Part shown: in pieces, positions 36,801 through 49,600 of the stretch
Layout of the letters: each line of letters opens with the position of its first letter
How positions within the stretch are numbered: the first letter of the stretch is position 1
Source of the DNA: Hymenolepis diminuta
Lineage: Eukaryota; Platyhelminthes; Cestoda; Cyclophyllidea; Hymenolepididae
Assembly (NCBI GenBank): GCA_900708905.1
Contig: CAADRB010000036.1
Location: 405,256-469,255, forward strand
Direction: 5' to 3'
DNA length: 64,000 nucleotides
Notes under the pieces: model-generated
Databases searched by the model: none
The model's input: only the letters and a program-made list of their open reading frames with translations
Told to the model about the DNA's origin: nothing
Program-made: the position numbers and the translations under genes

Positions 36801-39800
36801 ATACGCAAGAAAACTTACACTGAGGCGACAACTGCATGAATTCAGTTAATAAATTCCGAAAGTGAAATTTTTAGTACTTTTAGTACTTTCTTACATGCAT
36901 GAGGACAACAAGATTTCCATTTGCTATCTGAAAGATGAAACTTAAAGCAATCACCATTATACCCGGGAAAATTATTCGCATGCTTCTAAAGATTGTCTCA
37001 AGTTCATTCTTCGGTAATGATATGTCTCTTAATTCAAAAATCATATCTTTTGCTTTTTCCAAACTCAATATCCCAGGAGAGAAAAGAAAACACAAGTCAG
37101 TTAGGTAGTTTGCCAGGTTTGATCTTAATCGACACCTTGAAATATACAAACGGGCTAATAATATAAATATTAAGTTTATGGGAAATATAATAGACATAAA
37201 TGATAAAATATGTTATTTACTCATTCGCCGTTCTTGCACTTTCTATAGCTACGCTTTAACTACTTTATGTGTGCATTCATCTACAATACGATTAAATAAA
37301 ATCAGCACGTTAATTCTTTAGGACTCTTCTTTTCTTTCGACCAAGTGCGCCTTATAATTCACTTTTATACATAGGTTGATCTATCTCATTAAGCACTGGG
37401 AAAAATATTCGAATAATACCTCACGCGCAAATTTAATCACCAGGCCGGCATTTTATTTCGCATTTCAACAATTCACTTAATTTTTTGGTTATTTAAGTCC
37501 ACCTCGATTTTTAAATATATGTGTTTTTAGAAGCGTCTAGGTTTTTGCATAAATGTTTGAAAAGACGTAACTGAAAGAGAAAAGGAATGGATTAGATCCG
37601 TGGTAACCACCGCATAAATCCGCTCGCATAAATTCGATCTACATTGTATTTAATTGCTGATTTCACGATCAGTTTCACATATTTTGCCTTTTTATATTTA
37701 CACTAATGTTGGCGGTATAATCCCACAAGATTAACCTACGGCAATGTAAGGAACCTCGACACGAGGACTGTAATGAAGAATTAACCATGCGTCTAGGTAC
37801 TATTGGAAGATATTTTGAGATCTCTTTGAAGCAACCGCGATCAACATTCAATGGACTGGTAATGAATTGTAATGGATAATCATAAGACTCAACAATAAAA
37901 TATGGTAGCATACGAAAACTATTCAATTCACATTAAGTATATTATACTATTCCTCTATATTAAAACTATTAAGTGCGGAATATCTAATAAGATCATCTTG
38001 CTTCTCAACCATTGGAAGAGATATGAACTGAAGCTGCAAGGCCAACTCTTCTTGATTAAAACAAACTGGTCAATAGGCATTGAACATCAAGCGCATGCAT
38101 TTGCCACAATCCAGGGGACGAATAGTGAAGTATGAATTTTGGAATGTTAATTGTCCATTTAGTGAAAAGCGTACAAACCAAGCCCAAAAATCAAATGAAG
38201 TAAGATTCTTTCACACCTTGACATAACTCTCCGCATCTTTCAGTTCCCTTCCTCTTTATCATTTTTTGGACTTATCGTTGTTCAATGCCAGTTGCTTTCC
38301 TCAATTAAAAATTACAAATTTTCTGTATTACTGTGGATGCTAATATTAATAAGGTATTCAATTCGAATGCCTCTTTTTTAGACTTCTTTGAATATATTCA
38401 AATGGAGAATTTCTCGACTTAATAAATGGAATCTTCCTCAGCAAGAAAAACATGTAACTTGTATAACTGTCTGTTTCTAGTATAACCTCAATTATATGGT
38501 CCATTATTCAAACATGTGTGGATCTTTTTTTCAACCTTCCGACTTTTGATTGTATCACATGTCATTCTGGTCATCTCATCGTAATTTTTATGACTCTGGG
38601 TCTAGATTGGTCGCTGAAATTAAGGTGGCTATTGGAGATTTGAAAGCAGTATAATTTCAACGAATATATTATTTAAGGAAAAGAATAGACGATTTTAAGT
38701 AATTTGAATCAAGCAGATGTAAAATGTACCTTAAGTGATTAGAGTAAGTAAGAGTAGAGATATCATGAAGTTATCTAGCCTTTGCCAAAGTGGTACTGAT
38801 TAGTCACTACCAATCAATGATTTAAAATTATGGAAAAAGACATTGTGCACAGTTTTCCACTAATATAATCGCAAAAAATATTGGGAAATTATATGCTGCA
38901 TTTCGACACTCCGGGCAGACAATGAACTGAATAATATCCGATAGAAGCGTGATACCGTAATTACCTGTTTACTTTTTGTTCCTATATATTTGTCAAGATG
39001 ATGCATTTACAAATGTGTTCTAGGCTATTTATTTCTCTTGTGTTTGCCCACTTGGTCTTATCTTTCATTATCATACCGCAAAACAGCTATTTTATACCAA
39101 CAGATATTAAAAAGCCTATCACACAGTAGGATCATATCAATTTAGTCCGCATTTGCATATTCTTGCTATTGATATTATCCCTTATAAATTGTGAACAAGC
39201 ATAGATCTACTTCTTTATAATTTTCAATCCAGTCTATTCCAAAATTTACACCCACGTTGTTTAATATCGAATAGAACTTTAACTGCTTAGTCAACAAAAT
39301 ATTATAGGTAGAAATGCCTTAGTATAGAATTGTATATTACTGAATGCATTATATTATACCCTATAGGTCTGTCAATGTCTAAGATCCTGCCCATATCACA
39401 TATAAACACTATACTGGATGACCGCTTTGGTCTTCCAGATCAAAACGAGAGTGGATGAGGAGATCCGATCCTGTTGCATTTTATAAGTAAAGTATAAAGT
39501 TATATGAATCTGGATATTGTAATGACTGTCAATAAATGGCTGGAAACCCTCAATGCGATCGGCGATGACAGTCACTGACTACGGTCAACGCAGGTCATGC
39601 TCCTATCAACTTCGACGAGTCAATTGTCAAGTGCATATCAGTCCGGGCTTATTTTATCTCGTATCATTAGAACCCTTGGACGAATATAAATTCCCATACC
39701 TACAATATTTATTTTAGTGTTCTAATGAATTTTAGCCTTATCAAAATTGACAAGTGCAAACGAGTACTGTTATTATTTATTCGTCCAATTTCTCCTATTT

Positions 39801-41779
39801 TATCCAATTCCCCTGGACAATTTAAGTTCCATTCTTTATTAGGGCAAAGGTTTTTTTAATTATCGTCATTCAATTCTGCTTTCGCATCCATTTGAAAACA
39901 AACGTTTCCTAAGTCCATTTCCTTCTTGTGTCCAGATACTTTAATCACACAATCAGACAATTATAAAGATAGGTTTTACTTATTAAAAACATTGCCGAAA
40001 GGGGAGAGAACCAAACGCTGAGGATGTCAAAACACGAATTTGTTCACGCTCTTAAAAGTAAGATACAATTAACTGACAAATGCATGATCGTCTACTTCTA
40101 TTACCTTTGTTGACTGAGGTTCAGTTGCACTTAATTTGCTCGAATTTGAAACTGCCTGGGTGAAATCTAATTGCAGTACACGTAAACTTACAATTTATCA
40201 CTTTAGCCGATAATGAAGAGCTTAAAAGGTACGTCTTAAAAAATAGTAATAGTAGTAAGGATATTAATCAAATAGGAGAATTTAAAAACAATGAAACAAT
40301 GTACTTCATTTAAAAGTACATGGAAGTTGATCATCCAGTAGGTGAACTATTTTGTAGGCGCAAGTGACAAAATGCGCAAAACTATTTATGAATCTTTATT
40401 TCAAGCCTCCAGATTGGTTTTATTAATACAGTACTAAGCCTCTAACTAATGGCTTTGTTTAAATGTCAATAAAATGCACTGATTCTAGAATATAAAATTA
40501 GCGTCTCGACACCTAATTTCATAGGAGGAAAATTTTTCTTAGTTCACTTAATTGAACCCAATCTTTTTCGCTAGATTGTGTAAAAAGAGCAGTCAAATGC
40601 TGTATACTTTGAAAAATGGAACAAGCGATGTGAATCTTTCCCACCTCAAATCAATTTGGCCATATAAATATATTTTTAACCTAACAAAACTGCAGTGGGA
40701 AGAAAGTGGAAAGTTGCAGATATTACTATTTCTTAGGATAAAAATTAGTGAACTCTGTTACGTCCAAGTTACTTTAGGCAGTTTCATCAGCTTGATCATA
40801 GCTGTTAGAAGAAACGAATGCATCAAGGTGATATAACGGGCCATTCAATTAAATCAGTTGGTCAACAAACTATAAATATTTAGGACGTAAATCCCTCTAG
40901 AAATTCAGGGACCAAATCAGGAAGGTTAAAATTTGGAACCTTTTTATTTTACAAAGTGAGTTATTCCTCCTGTGGGAAATCAGGCATGTTAATGGTTACA
41001 AAGTGGAAATGAAGAAAGGCGTTTGAAACTAGAACTTCTACGTTAAACTACTCCACTATTTTTCCATTACTGGACTCTTGCCATTTCACTTAATTCCTTT
41101 ACAAGAAAACTGTTTTATTTTCGTCTTGCACGCACGCCGAATTTTCGGGAGTTTTAAGAAGTGAAAATACTTCATCTACTGAAAAAAGTACAGTCCTGTA
41201 TCATCTTAAAGGACATCGATAAACATATTATAAAATGTTGTGGATTCTTTTGTTTCCTTTAGAATATGAAGTCTCCATTGTCAACCGTTTCATAATTACA
41301 CTGTTGGCATATGCGTAACACCGTAAAATATGAAAAAGCATTGGATTGAGGTTTTTTAGAGAACAGTAATAACTTGGGAAGCCGTGATTTTTCAGTCATT
41401 TTAGGCGAAAATCTGTCTGAATCTCTAGGATTTTTCAAAGTCTCTTCGACTACTCAGTGCCACACATGATACGCTTTGCCAACATGCAAAGTGCGTTTGA
41501 TAAAAGAAATTTTATTTCAAAAATATGATTTTAGGGAGGTTAAATAATTTTCAGTTTAAAATTTCCATCAGCAATTTCGACCGCCTAAGGCGCGGACAGT
41601 TAAAATTTAACAGTCCAATAGTTTTGAAATTCTTACTTTGCAGTATTTTATGTATGTAGGTAGCAAATTATATTAATGATATCGAACCTTGATTACAGCA
41701 ATGTCTCGGTAAAAACGTTAATAATAAAACAGGAAGGATTTATAAACCCATAAAACTCTAAACCTGTCTTCTCCGACTG
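33819..41779. other. Intergenic, no gene recognised
   Basis: The frame at 36880-37197 (minus, 105 codons) has two hydrophobic stretches around a charged middle, but no recognised domain and no splice partners. A GC-richer stretch at 39390-39680 is unassigned and may be an element relic. A possible SINE is listed separately. Confidence 0.5.
35420..35610 (+). mobile_element. Possible tRNA-derived SINE
   Basis: A tRNA-like stretch (TGTGTAGATG...CTTACGACTGACGTCTTAAG) ends in TTCAAACCTCC, a B-box-like motif. It is followed by a non-tRNA tail to about 35610. It is more degraded than the fragments at 27-32 kb. Confidence 0.3.
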
Positions 41780-42080
41780 TGTTAGAAGAAATGGTAATTA
41801 TTTTCCCCAGCTCAGAAAAATTTCTTCTATAAATAAAAATGTAATTTCCTTCTTTATTTCCCCACCGATAAAAGACACTTGATAATTATTCGTATTTGTT
41901 TAAGCCGAGACCGATTGAGATGGAGTTTCGTCGGTACACGCGTGTTTACTAAAACGTGTCTTGTGACCTGCCGTGGGTTATTAGCTTCTGTGTTGCGTTG
42001 CTATATCACCGAGTTATCTAGATTGTTGGCTCCGCGAGATTACTACCGAGACTTGTAGTTAATTACGTTATAACAGACTG
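41775..42080 (+). mobile_element. Solo LTR of the Ty3/gypsy family, with target-site duplication
   Basis: The LTR runs from TGTTAGAAGA (41780) to GTTATAACA (42075), 296 bp, closely matching the two LTRs of the provirus at 51-55 kb. It is flanked by a perfect 5 bp direct repeat GACTG (41775-41779 and 42076-42080). No internal sequence is present, so this is the product of LTR-LTR recombination. Confidence 0.92.
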
Positions 42081-45000
42081 TCATCAAGATATTTTTACCA
42101 TTAGTTTATATTGAAACATTAAATAAATTTTATTAAATATTCTAAGGTCACCCCTTCGTTGATTTGTTGTATCCGTCGGAATTAATCTATCCATTCAGTG
42201 AACGCATAATCTATGCACATTAACGGTTAAGAGGGACTCTAAACGTGGTGTCTTTTAACCAAATAAGTATTATAAAAAATACTTTGGCTGGTTTATTGAT
42301 TTTACTATTATTATAATTTGTGGTGCACACACTGATTCATAGTCCTCTTTGGTCGCTCTATGTATTGCGCTCATACTGACTCATACCTTCGCACGTCTTA
42401 ATTGTTGCTGATGATGTTGATTTCTAGCTTTTCGACAGACAACTCCCACATCGTACTCTTATTCGCATCAACAACTAATCCTAGTTATTCTCACTTGGTA
42501 CTGACTCCCTTGTCCCTCCGTCCCAGTTTTTTTTCCAATCCTTCCTCACTTTCCTGTTCAGCTGACAAATATACATGCGGGTTTTGCTTGACTTTTGATC
42601 TTCTGATTTCCGTTAAGGCTGTTGGTTCCTGTTTGCCCTCATGAAAATCATCTCCTTTGGATGAGGATTCGAAGCCTAATCTGTTCGAGCTCTCAAAGTA
42701 TCTTTGCCGTCAGAGTTCGATCAGCCTGATTATTTTTTTATTGAAGCTAGATATATTTTTAGTAGAAAGATTGATAAGGTTAGATTATTTCCATCCTCAC
42801 AAATTGATATCACTAAATGTAAAGTTTGCTCTAATATTGCTTTTGAAAGCATCCATTCCATAGGATTCCGATCAGGTTTCAAAAATAGCTCTAATTCTTC
42901 TTTGAGCAAAGATATACTTTAAGAAATCTAAAAATTTAAGATTAAGATTTATGGAAGGAATAGATTTCCAGCTATTTTCATTTTAATAACTAAATATTCG
43001 TTTCAAAACACTACAAGGAAAAATCCGGGAACCAAGTTCAAGCTTCCTCCGTGTTAATAAGCATAAAACAATATTTGAATGAGCACACATTGTACAGAGT
43101 TAGTTTTTGACTTTTCCTGGCAGCTATGTACTCTCGTTTATTATTCTCCTAAATAATTAAGTTAATGAATACTGGTTTGCATATATAGGTAAAACATAGC
43201 CTCAAGCTTTCTCAAAGCCTTTACTATTGTTGTTAGAAAATAACCGAAACAGCAGGTATTGTTTTTTTTCTTCTCCTAAATAAACCAATATTTTGAAATA
43301 TTTAAGGGATCAATAGAGCATTTTCGCTACAGTTTTCTAAAGTAGATATTCTCTATTTAAGCGCATTGTAAATTATTAATTTATGAGAGAAAATTATGTA
43401 CAAATGACCTTAGATGTGATTAGAAATTGCACACCAATCTCAATTATAGTGCTTTTATAATCTTATTATTTGCTTTCAATAATATGTCATTCATAATTTT
43501 ATCATTTCTTTTGTTTGAGTGTATTTATTGGCGTATACTGCTGACTTTCATTAATTTTCCTACTATTGAAAATCACTGAAGCCTAAAAAATGTAGTTAAA
43601 GTAATGCCCAGTTTCATTAGTTTATGCAACCTAGAGGGGTGTATGCATGAGTTAATTTTCTATTGGTTCGTATATTTTGCCATTTTTACACCTTAACCCT
43701 CCAAATAACGCTACGTACATGAGTCATCCAATGACAACTCAATTCTCTGACAAGCGGACTGTCGTATGCTTTTTCGCAATGCATAGCCACATTATATCCC
43801 AAGTGATCTCTAACAGTATTCAATCTCATGCTTGTAAATCGTTCGAAGCACAGTTTCTCTATATTGTGCCTTAAGAATGGCAAATTGGGAGATTGGTAAG
43901 AGGAGTAGATAATTTATGAATTTCAAAACACTATAAGGTAATTGTGAATTGACAATAGGGATGAAATATTTCGAAATATTTCAGATGGTTCATATTTGAC
44001 TCGAAATGTCCCTAATGTGATAAAATTAGATTATTTAGACCAATCGTCATTGTTGGAACTATAGTGTAAGGCCTATATCCGCTTTTTAATAATTTTCTTT
44101 ACTTCGTGCATTTTTGATACTTTAACATTAATCACTTTTCACCTCAGTCTCATGAAAATACGCATTTCACTGCATTATTTATGATCTCCCTTTGAAATTT
44201 GTAAAATAAAATGTGCTAAAATAAAATTTATTGCTACTTCAGAATCGTTCAGTTTTAAATTTCATAGGATAAAATTATACCATAATAGTATAAGAGAAAT
44301 GTACACCTGGATTTCACATTTTCGAGTTAATTCTAATTAAGCTAGAGATCAAGAAAAGGTCATTGAAGCTTTCACTTATCAAAATGTCATCCTCAGTACT
44401 TGACTTATTTAGACCAATACTGATCAGTCTTTGAGTGGATTTTAGGGAAAAGCATATATAATTCTGATAAAACTGTAAGAAATTGTCGCCACATATTCTC
44501 CAATTCGATCTTGCGAAAGCATAAGAGTAAGCTCCAAACACCACAAATTGAATTCCAATTCCCTTTCCCTCAAATTAAAGACGAGTTATTCGACAGGTGC
44601 AGTGAAGGCCATCTTTAATTGGTAATCATTACATACTTAGACAGTAGATAATAAAGGAGAATTAATGAATTAATTTTTATCAATATTTATGATAGTGTAC
44701 AACGAAAGAGAATGGGGGATTTATCTTTTGTTGCATAGTTAATTGCACCGAAAGATATTCAGCTTTGATGGCTGTTAAGTGAAAAGAAAAAAAGAAGAAT
44801 CAAATTAAATCATCATAATATAAAAGAGTTTTATTAGAATTTGAAATTTGCATTAAAAATCTCACGTTATTAAATGTAGAACAAATCAAGTTAAAATTAG
44901 ACAATCGGTAATAATTTTCACTCCCTCAAGCAAATCAAAAATTTCCTCAACCTCGCCATTCGTAAGAGTAATTTTTCTTTTAGTGGAAATGTTTATAAAG

Positions 45001-46551
45001 AACAGAAAACGTCTTTAAGTAAAAAGACACACATTTAGAAGAATGAGAAAGATGCCGATTTCATTTTTTACGCTTGATCAAACTCCATGTATACGCTTCT
45101 TGCTGTCAGCAAAAAAATAAGAATTCATTTATACAGCGGGTAATCATGAAAACACAACCAATTAAAAGCTCTCGTCCTTAAGCACTGGCATGCGGTTCAG
45201 TTGCTACCCATTTGGCCTTCACATCTAAGCTCCAACCGAATACGAAGCACTCAAATTGCTCAACCATGGGTTATAGAAAGCTTAGAGACACCAACTCGGC
45301 TTATAGAGAACTCCCCATATTTCGCTTTTTCCTTCTGTCGAAAAACACAAGATTAAACCTGTACATGTTCCTATAACTAACATACTTTTTCGCGGTCATT
45401 TCCAATCAAATGGACTAAACGATTTTACATTTCTTCTGATTACGAGAATACTGCCTTGATATTGCTTTTAATCCGGTGCAATCGTTTACTTCTCTTTTAA
45501 GGTGAAATTTATGGAGAAACTGAGAGCAGATGGAAAATGATGAGACAATTTTCAGAGCAGTCAACTCCGACAATAAGCAAGTCAAATATCTTGAAATCGA
45601 CGTCCAATGATGAACATCTAGTGCCGATAATGAATAGCCGTACAGATTAACATAGGCCATTAACTGGGGTGGTTAAGCATAAGTTTCTCACCAGAATGAC
45701 TCTAGAATAACTTCTGTATTCAAGTCAGGTCTTAGAAAACATCCCCAAGGGAATATAAACCACTCAGGAACGAGTAAGATTATCAGAGGCGATAACGGCG
45801 AATCATGTGGTATCCTTATATATTGTCAACTTGACATTTACTAGTGGGATGACCGAAAATCAATTATCCTTAAATTCAGGAGTGCACTGATCTATTTTAT
45901 CAAAGTTTTAGTAAACAGCGAAACATCACAAAAATATAACCACAGTTTTATTCCATTTCATCTTATTCAAATTCTACTAGCAGTGACGGTTTACACATTC
46001 TCAAGTCCATTGAAGAAAACCTAATATCAATATCAATAATTCACGAGAGGTTCTAGGTCAGAAAACACGGGTCTAGAACGGAGAAGTTGGCTTTGCGAAC
46101 TATAATACCAGAGAGTTATGGGAGGAAGACAGTGGCTGAATTCTTTTATTGGGGAAGAAAACAGGGCTGACGTCAGCCTTGAAACTAATATACCGACAAA
46201 AAGACCAAATGGCAAAACTGAAAATGCAGGAGTTAGATAACGTGGAATATCCGGGGATCGTCCTAAATACTGAGCAACAAACTGGAGATAGGAAATAAAG
46301 TAATCGCATGGGGATCGAACTTATTTAAAGAAATCACCACATACCGCTACCTCTGTCTAAATCAATTATAACTTTGCTACTATTGATCGGACAGCAATCA
46401 ACACCGACCCCAACACAAGCGTGATAACGCACATGGGGTCAAAATAGTGAGTAGCTTTTGAAATTACTAGTATACTGAGGATAATAATTGATTCACAATA
46501 AACTTTTCTTCACTGAAAATTTAATAAGATTTTTAAAACTATGAAATGGGC
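42081..46551. other. Intergenic and 3' flank of the minus-strand gene
   Basis: No gene is recognised. Overlapping short frames around 42402-42922 have no domain. The right part should contain the 3' UTR of the aldo-keto-reductase-like gene; a minus-strand AATAAA lies at 46145-46150. Confidence 0.45.
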
Positions 46552-46638
46552 TTACTTTTGATAGCATTGGCGATGGGCAGATTCTTCAACTTCATCAAGT
46601 TTTGCCATTTCATCAGGCGACAGATCAAAGTCAAATAC
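46552..46638 (-). CDS. AKR-like exon 7 (C-terminal)
   Basis: It encodes 28 residues beginning [17 protein letters not shown], the AKR helix after the coenzyme loop, then TAA. The acceptor ATTTAG is in phase 0 with exon 6. The stop overlaps a possible donor (AAAA|GTAAGC), so an alternative longer C-terminus cannot be excluded. Confidence 0.8.
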   Translation of the reverse strand, partial: VFDFDLSPDEMAKLDEVEESAHRQCYQK

Positions 46639-49600
46639 CTAAATTTAAAAAACATAGTTGATTTACGTCAATTGTGTCCGTATTTAAGCAAATTGGAAAC
46701 TTTTGGCGACATCGAAAACTTTAAATGGATTTTTAACTTTTTTCGGTACTGTGTAACTTTTGCTCTCTTATGGCTACTCAAGTAATTTCTTTCTAATTTG
46801 CAAATATTTCTCTTATATGCGAAATTACCACTTTATGAAACTAATTTTAACATATCGTACTGGCGTATCAACCTTTTGGGTTGAGAACTTATTGTGGGAG
46901 GAGTAGTGGTTAACTGTAAAAACCTATTAATGTGAAAATTTTATCAATATACCATACTATTTCAAAGAAAGTTGCCACAATAAGAATCGCAATCCAAGTA
47001 AGAGAAGAACAATGTCGGTCCTAAACGATTTCTACTAATCGAAGAGAAAAGAATAAGCACATAAGGAATTTCAGACGGTATAATTTTTCACTGACTGAAT
47101 AAATAAACAACTAGAAATGATTTCAAATTAATTCTATTTCCTAAAAATTTTAAATTTGCTATTTTAGATATCGATGAAACTAAATGAAAAAAATAGTTTC
47201 ATTAATCGCTCCGATTAAAAAACTTCACAATTTTCCTAAGTTATTCAAATTATGAAAAATAAGTGAAGCTGCCACTTCAATCAGCAGAAAGTAACCCATT
47301 TTGATCAAATTCTTACCAGTCTTGCCCTTTTCTCACGAATCTCTAGTTACTCATTATAAAATAAATCAAACAAATCTCCTGTGAGATTTCTAGTGACCTA
47401 AAACAATGTTAAGCATTTATTTCAAACATAGAAGTGATCCAGATTGGAATCAGAAAAACTTCAGCAAATGCCACAATTTATAACCATATGAGGATCTAAA
47501 AGTTGATGAACCATTTACCAAATCTCCACACGACCGCTTGACATTTACAGTATTTGCTTCATTCATCACCTAATTTTTCGGTTTCATTCTGGTGATTTAC
47601 CATTATGAAGTGTAAGACCTTGTTCTGTTTAAACAGCGTAAAATTTTTATACTTTTATCTTTTAAATACATTACTTCATGAAAAGCAAGTAAACATCTTT
47701 CGAAACTCGCTTTAAGAAGAATTTTAATGACTTCTTGCATCGCAAATATTCCAGACAACCGACTTCACTAGCTACTAGTTCAAGGATGAAAATATGAAAT
47801 GCATTTATAGATATGTTCCATATTCACCTTTAACTTTGTTCATAGCATTGGCATTCTTAAATCCTAAAATATTATACTCTTTATAACAAAAATAACTTTC
47901 GTTTTAAACAACAGGAAAAACTAAATTTGCCCCCTATCACAAACAAATTTTGTCTCTTCCATCAAACCTCCTAGAAGTCATTTTGTATATTGGCAACATC
48001 GAATTTTTCTTCAAATTTGAGATATAAATCAGAATTTTTAGATTAAAAAAAACTTTTAAGTTCGAGAAAGCTGGGAAGGAAAGGGCTCTTGTCAGAGGAC
48101 ACGTCCAGTCTAGAACACACCATACCAAATAATATTAAATTACAAGCGTGCAGATAGTCAGGAAGTCGCGAACTCATCTGAGCGTATCCCGATCACAATT
48201 TCTCCTTACGTTCAGAAACCGAATCTGTCAGGTGAGAAACTAAAAAAGGTTGCTCAATTTAATCTACTCATTTAATTATTTTGCACGCAACCAGTTAATC
48301 CAACTCCTTGTTCCGCAACAAATTAATATGGACAAGAATACAATAATGACCATTAGTTGATATTTCAGCAATGCATGGCCATAGCCCAAATCCTTTTTAC
48401 AACTATAGTGTAAGTACTCTCAATGTCAACGCGGTTTCTAAACTTAAAGTAAAGGTTAATTTTTCACTTTTATATGAAACGTTCGTATTTTTTAACGAGG
48501 CAAAATATATGGTCGAAAGCATATATTTAAAACTAGCTTTTGCAGTGGGATTAAATAATATCTTAATGAAAAACCACTTTCTCCCCACACTGTTATTAAC
48601 ATATGCGTCGTGAGGAAATAGACACTTTTAGTTGGCTCTAGCGAAATATGGCAACAAAATTTCAAGTGAAAACAAAATGTTAAACTTATGTAAACAGAAG
48701 ATAAGCGGTGGAGAAAGCTTTCATAAATGGGCTTGGAGGTAATATTTACATTATTTTATTACATAGTAAAGTGGTCTGATAATAATAAATTTCCAGATAG
48801 CGTATCAAAACGTTATAAAAAGAGGGAGGTAATCAACAAATAACCAGTGTCCTTGAGTTGATAATTGAGATTTACAAGTGAAAGATGCTTTTTAAAAAAC
48901 ATGCAATTTTAAAATTCCATGTGAAACTTACATTCATACTGGTACGAATTCTGTGAGGGTCGGTAGAATTGCACAAAACTATGAGGTCCCGCTGAATTGC
49001 TCGTCGGATGAGGATCTGATGAGGATTTTTCAAATAGTTCTTTGCCATCTTCGACACAACTTCGTTTTCCAGGAAGGCTGTTTCTCTGAAATGTAACATA
49101 ATGAAAATGAATATCATAATAAAATAATAAACCTATTAGGAAACCCATTCGTATATACGCGACAGACCTTAATTGAATGCACAAGATTCGTCCAGTGAAC
49201 ACCGATTTATCGGTTATTAGATTTCCATAATCAAGCCTGGACGTAAAGCATAATTGAAAAATCTTCCTCATCCGTTTACATGTATATATTTACATAAATA
49301 TATAAGAACTTCAAGTGCCTATGTTGGATTTGTCGAGTCTTCTTCCAAAAATCATAACTTCAAGAGCAAAGCTAATTTATGTTCGTATAATTTTTGACAT
49401 ATATTTAATTTTGGAGTAAATTGTAACTCTCGAAAATGGGAAGAAAGTTCAGCACACTTCCTCTATTTGAGTTGAATTATGAACAAAGCAAAGCCCAAAT
49501 TCCATAAACTAAATTTCTCTTCTTTTCTCTAAAGTCTAAGACCTTCTAGCTCGATTATTGTAAAATACATCAACGTCATTAATGAAAATCATAATTGTAT

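Noticed and set aside
36880..37197. 105-codon minus-strand frame with two hydrophobic stretches
   Set aside because: AT-rich DNA readily gives Ile/Phe/Leu-rich frames; no family, promoter or splice sites support it.
48403..48613. Overlapping frames on both strands
   Set aside because: They lie in AKR-like intron 6 and have no recognisable content.
49009..49030. CTGATGAG core suggesting a hammerhead ribozyme
   Set aside because: It lies within AKR-like exon 6, and no matching GAAA core or flanking stems are present. No hammerhead was found elsewhere by eye.
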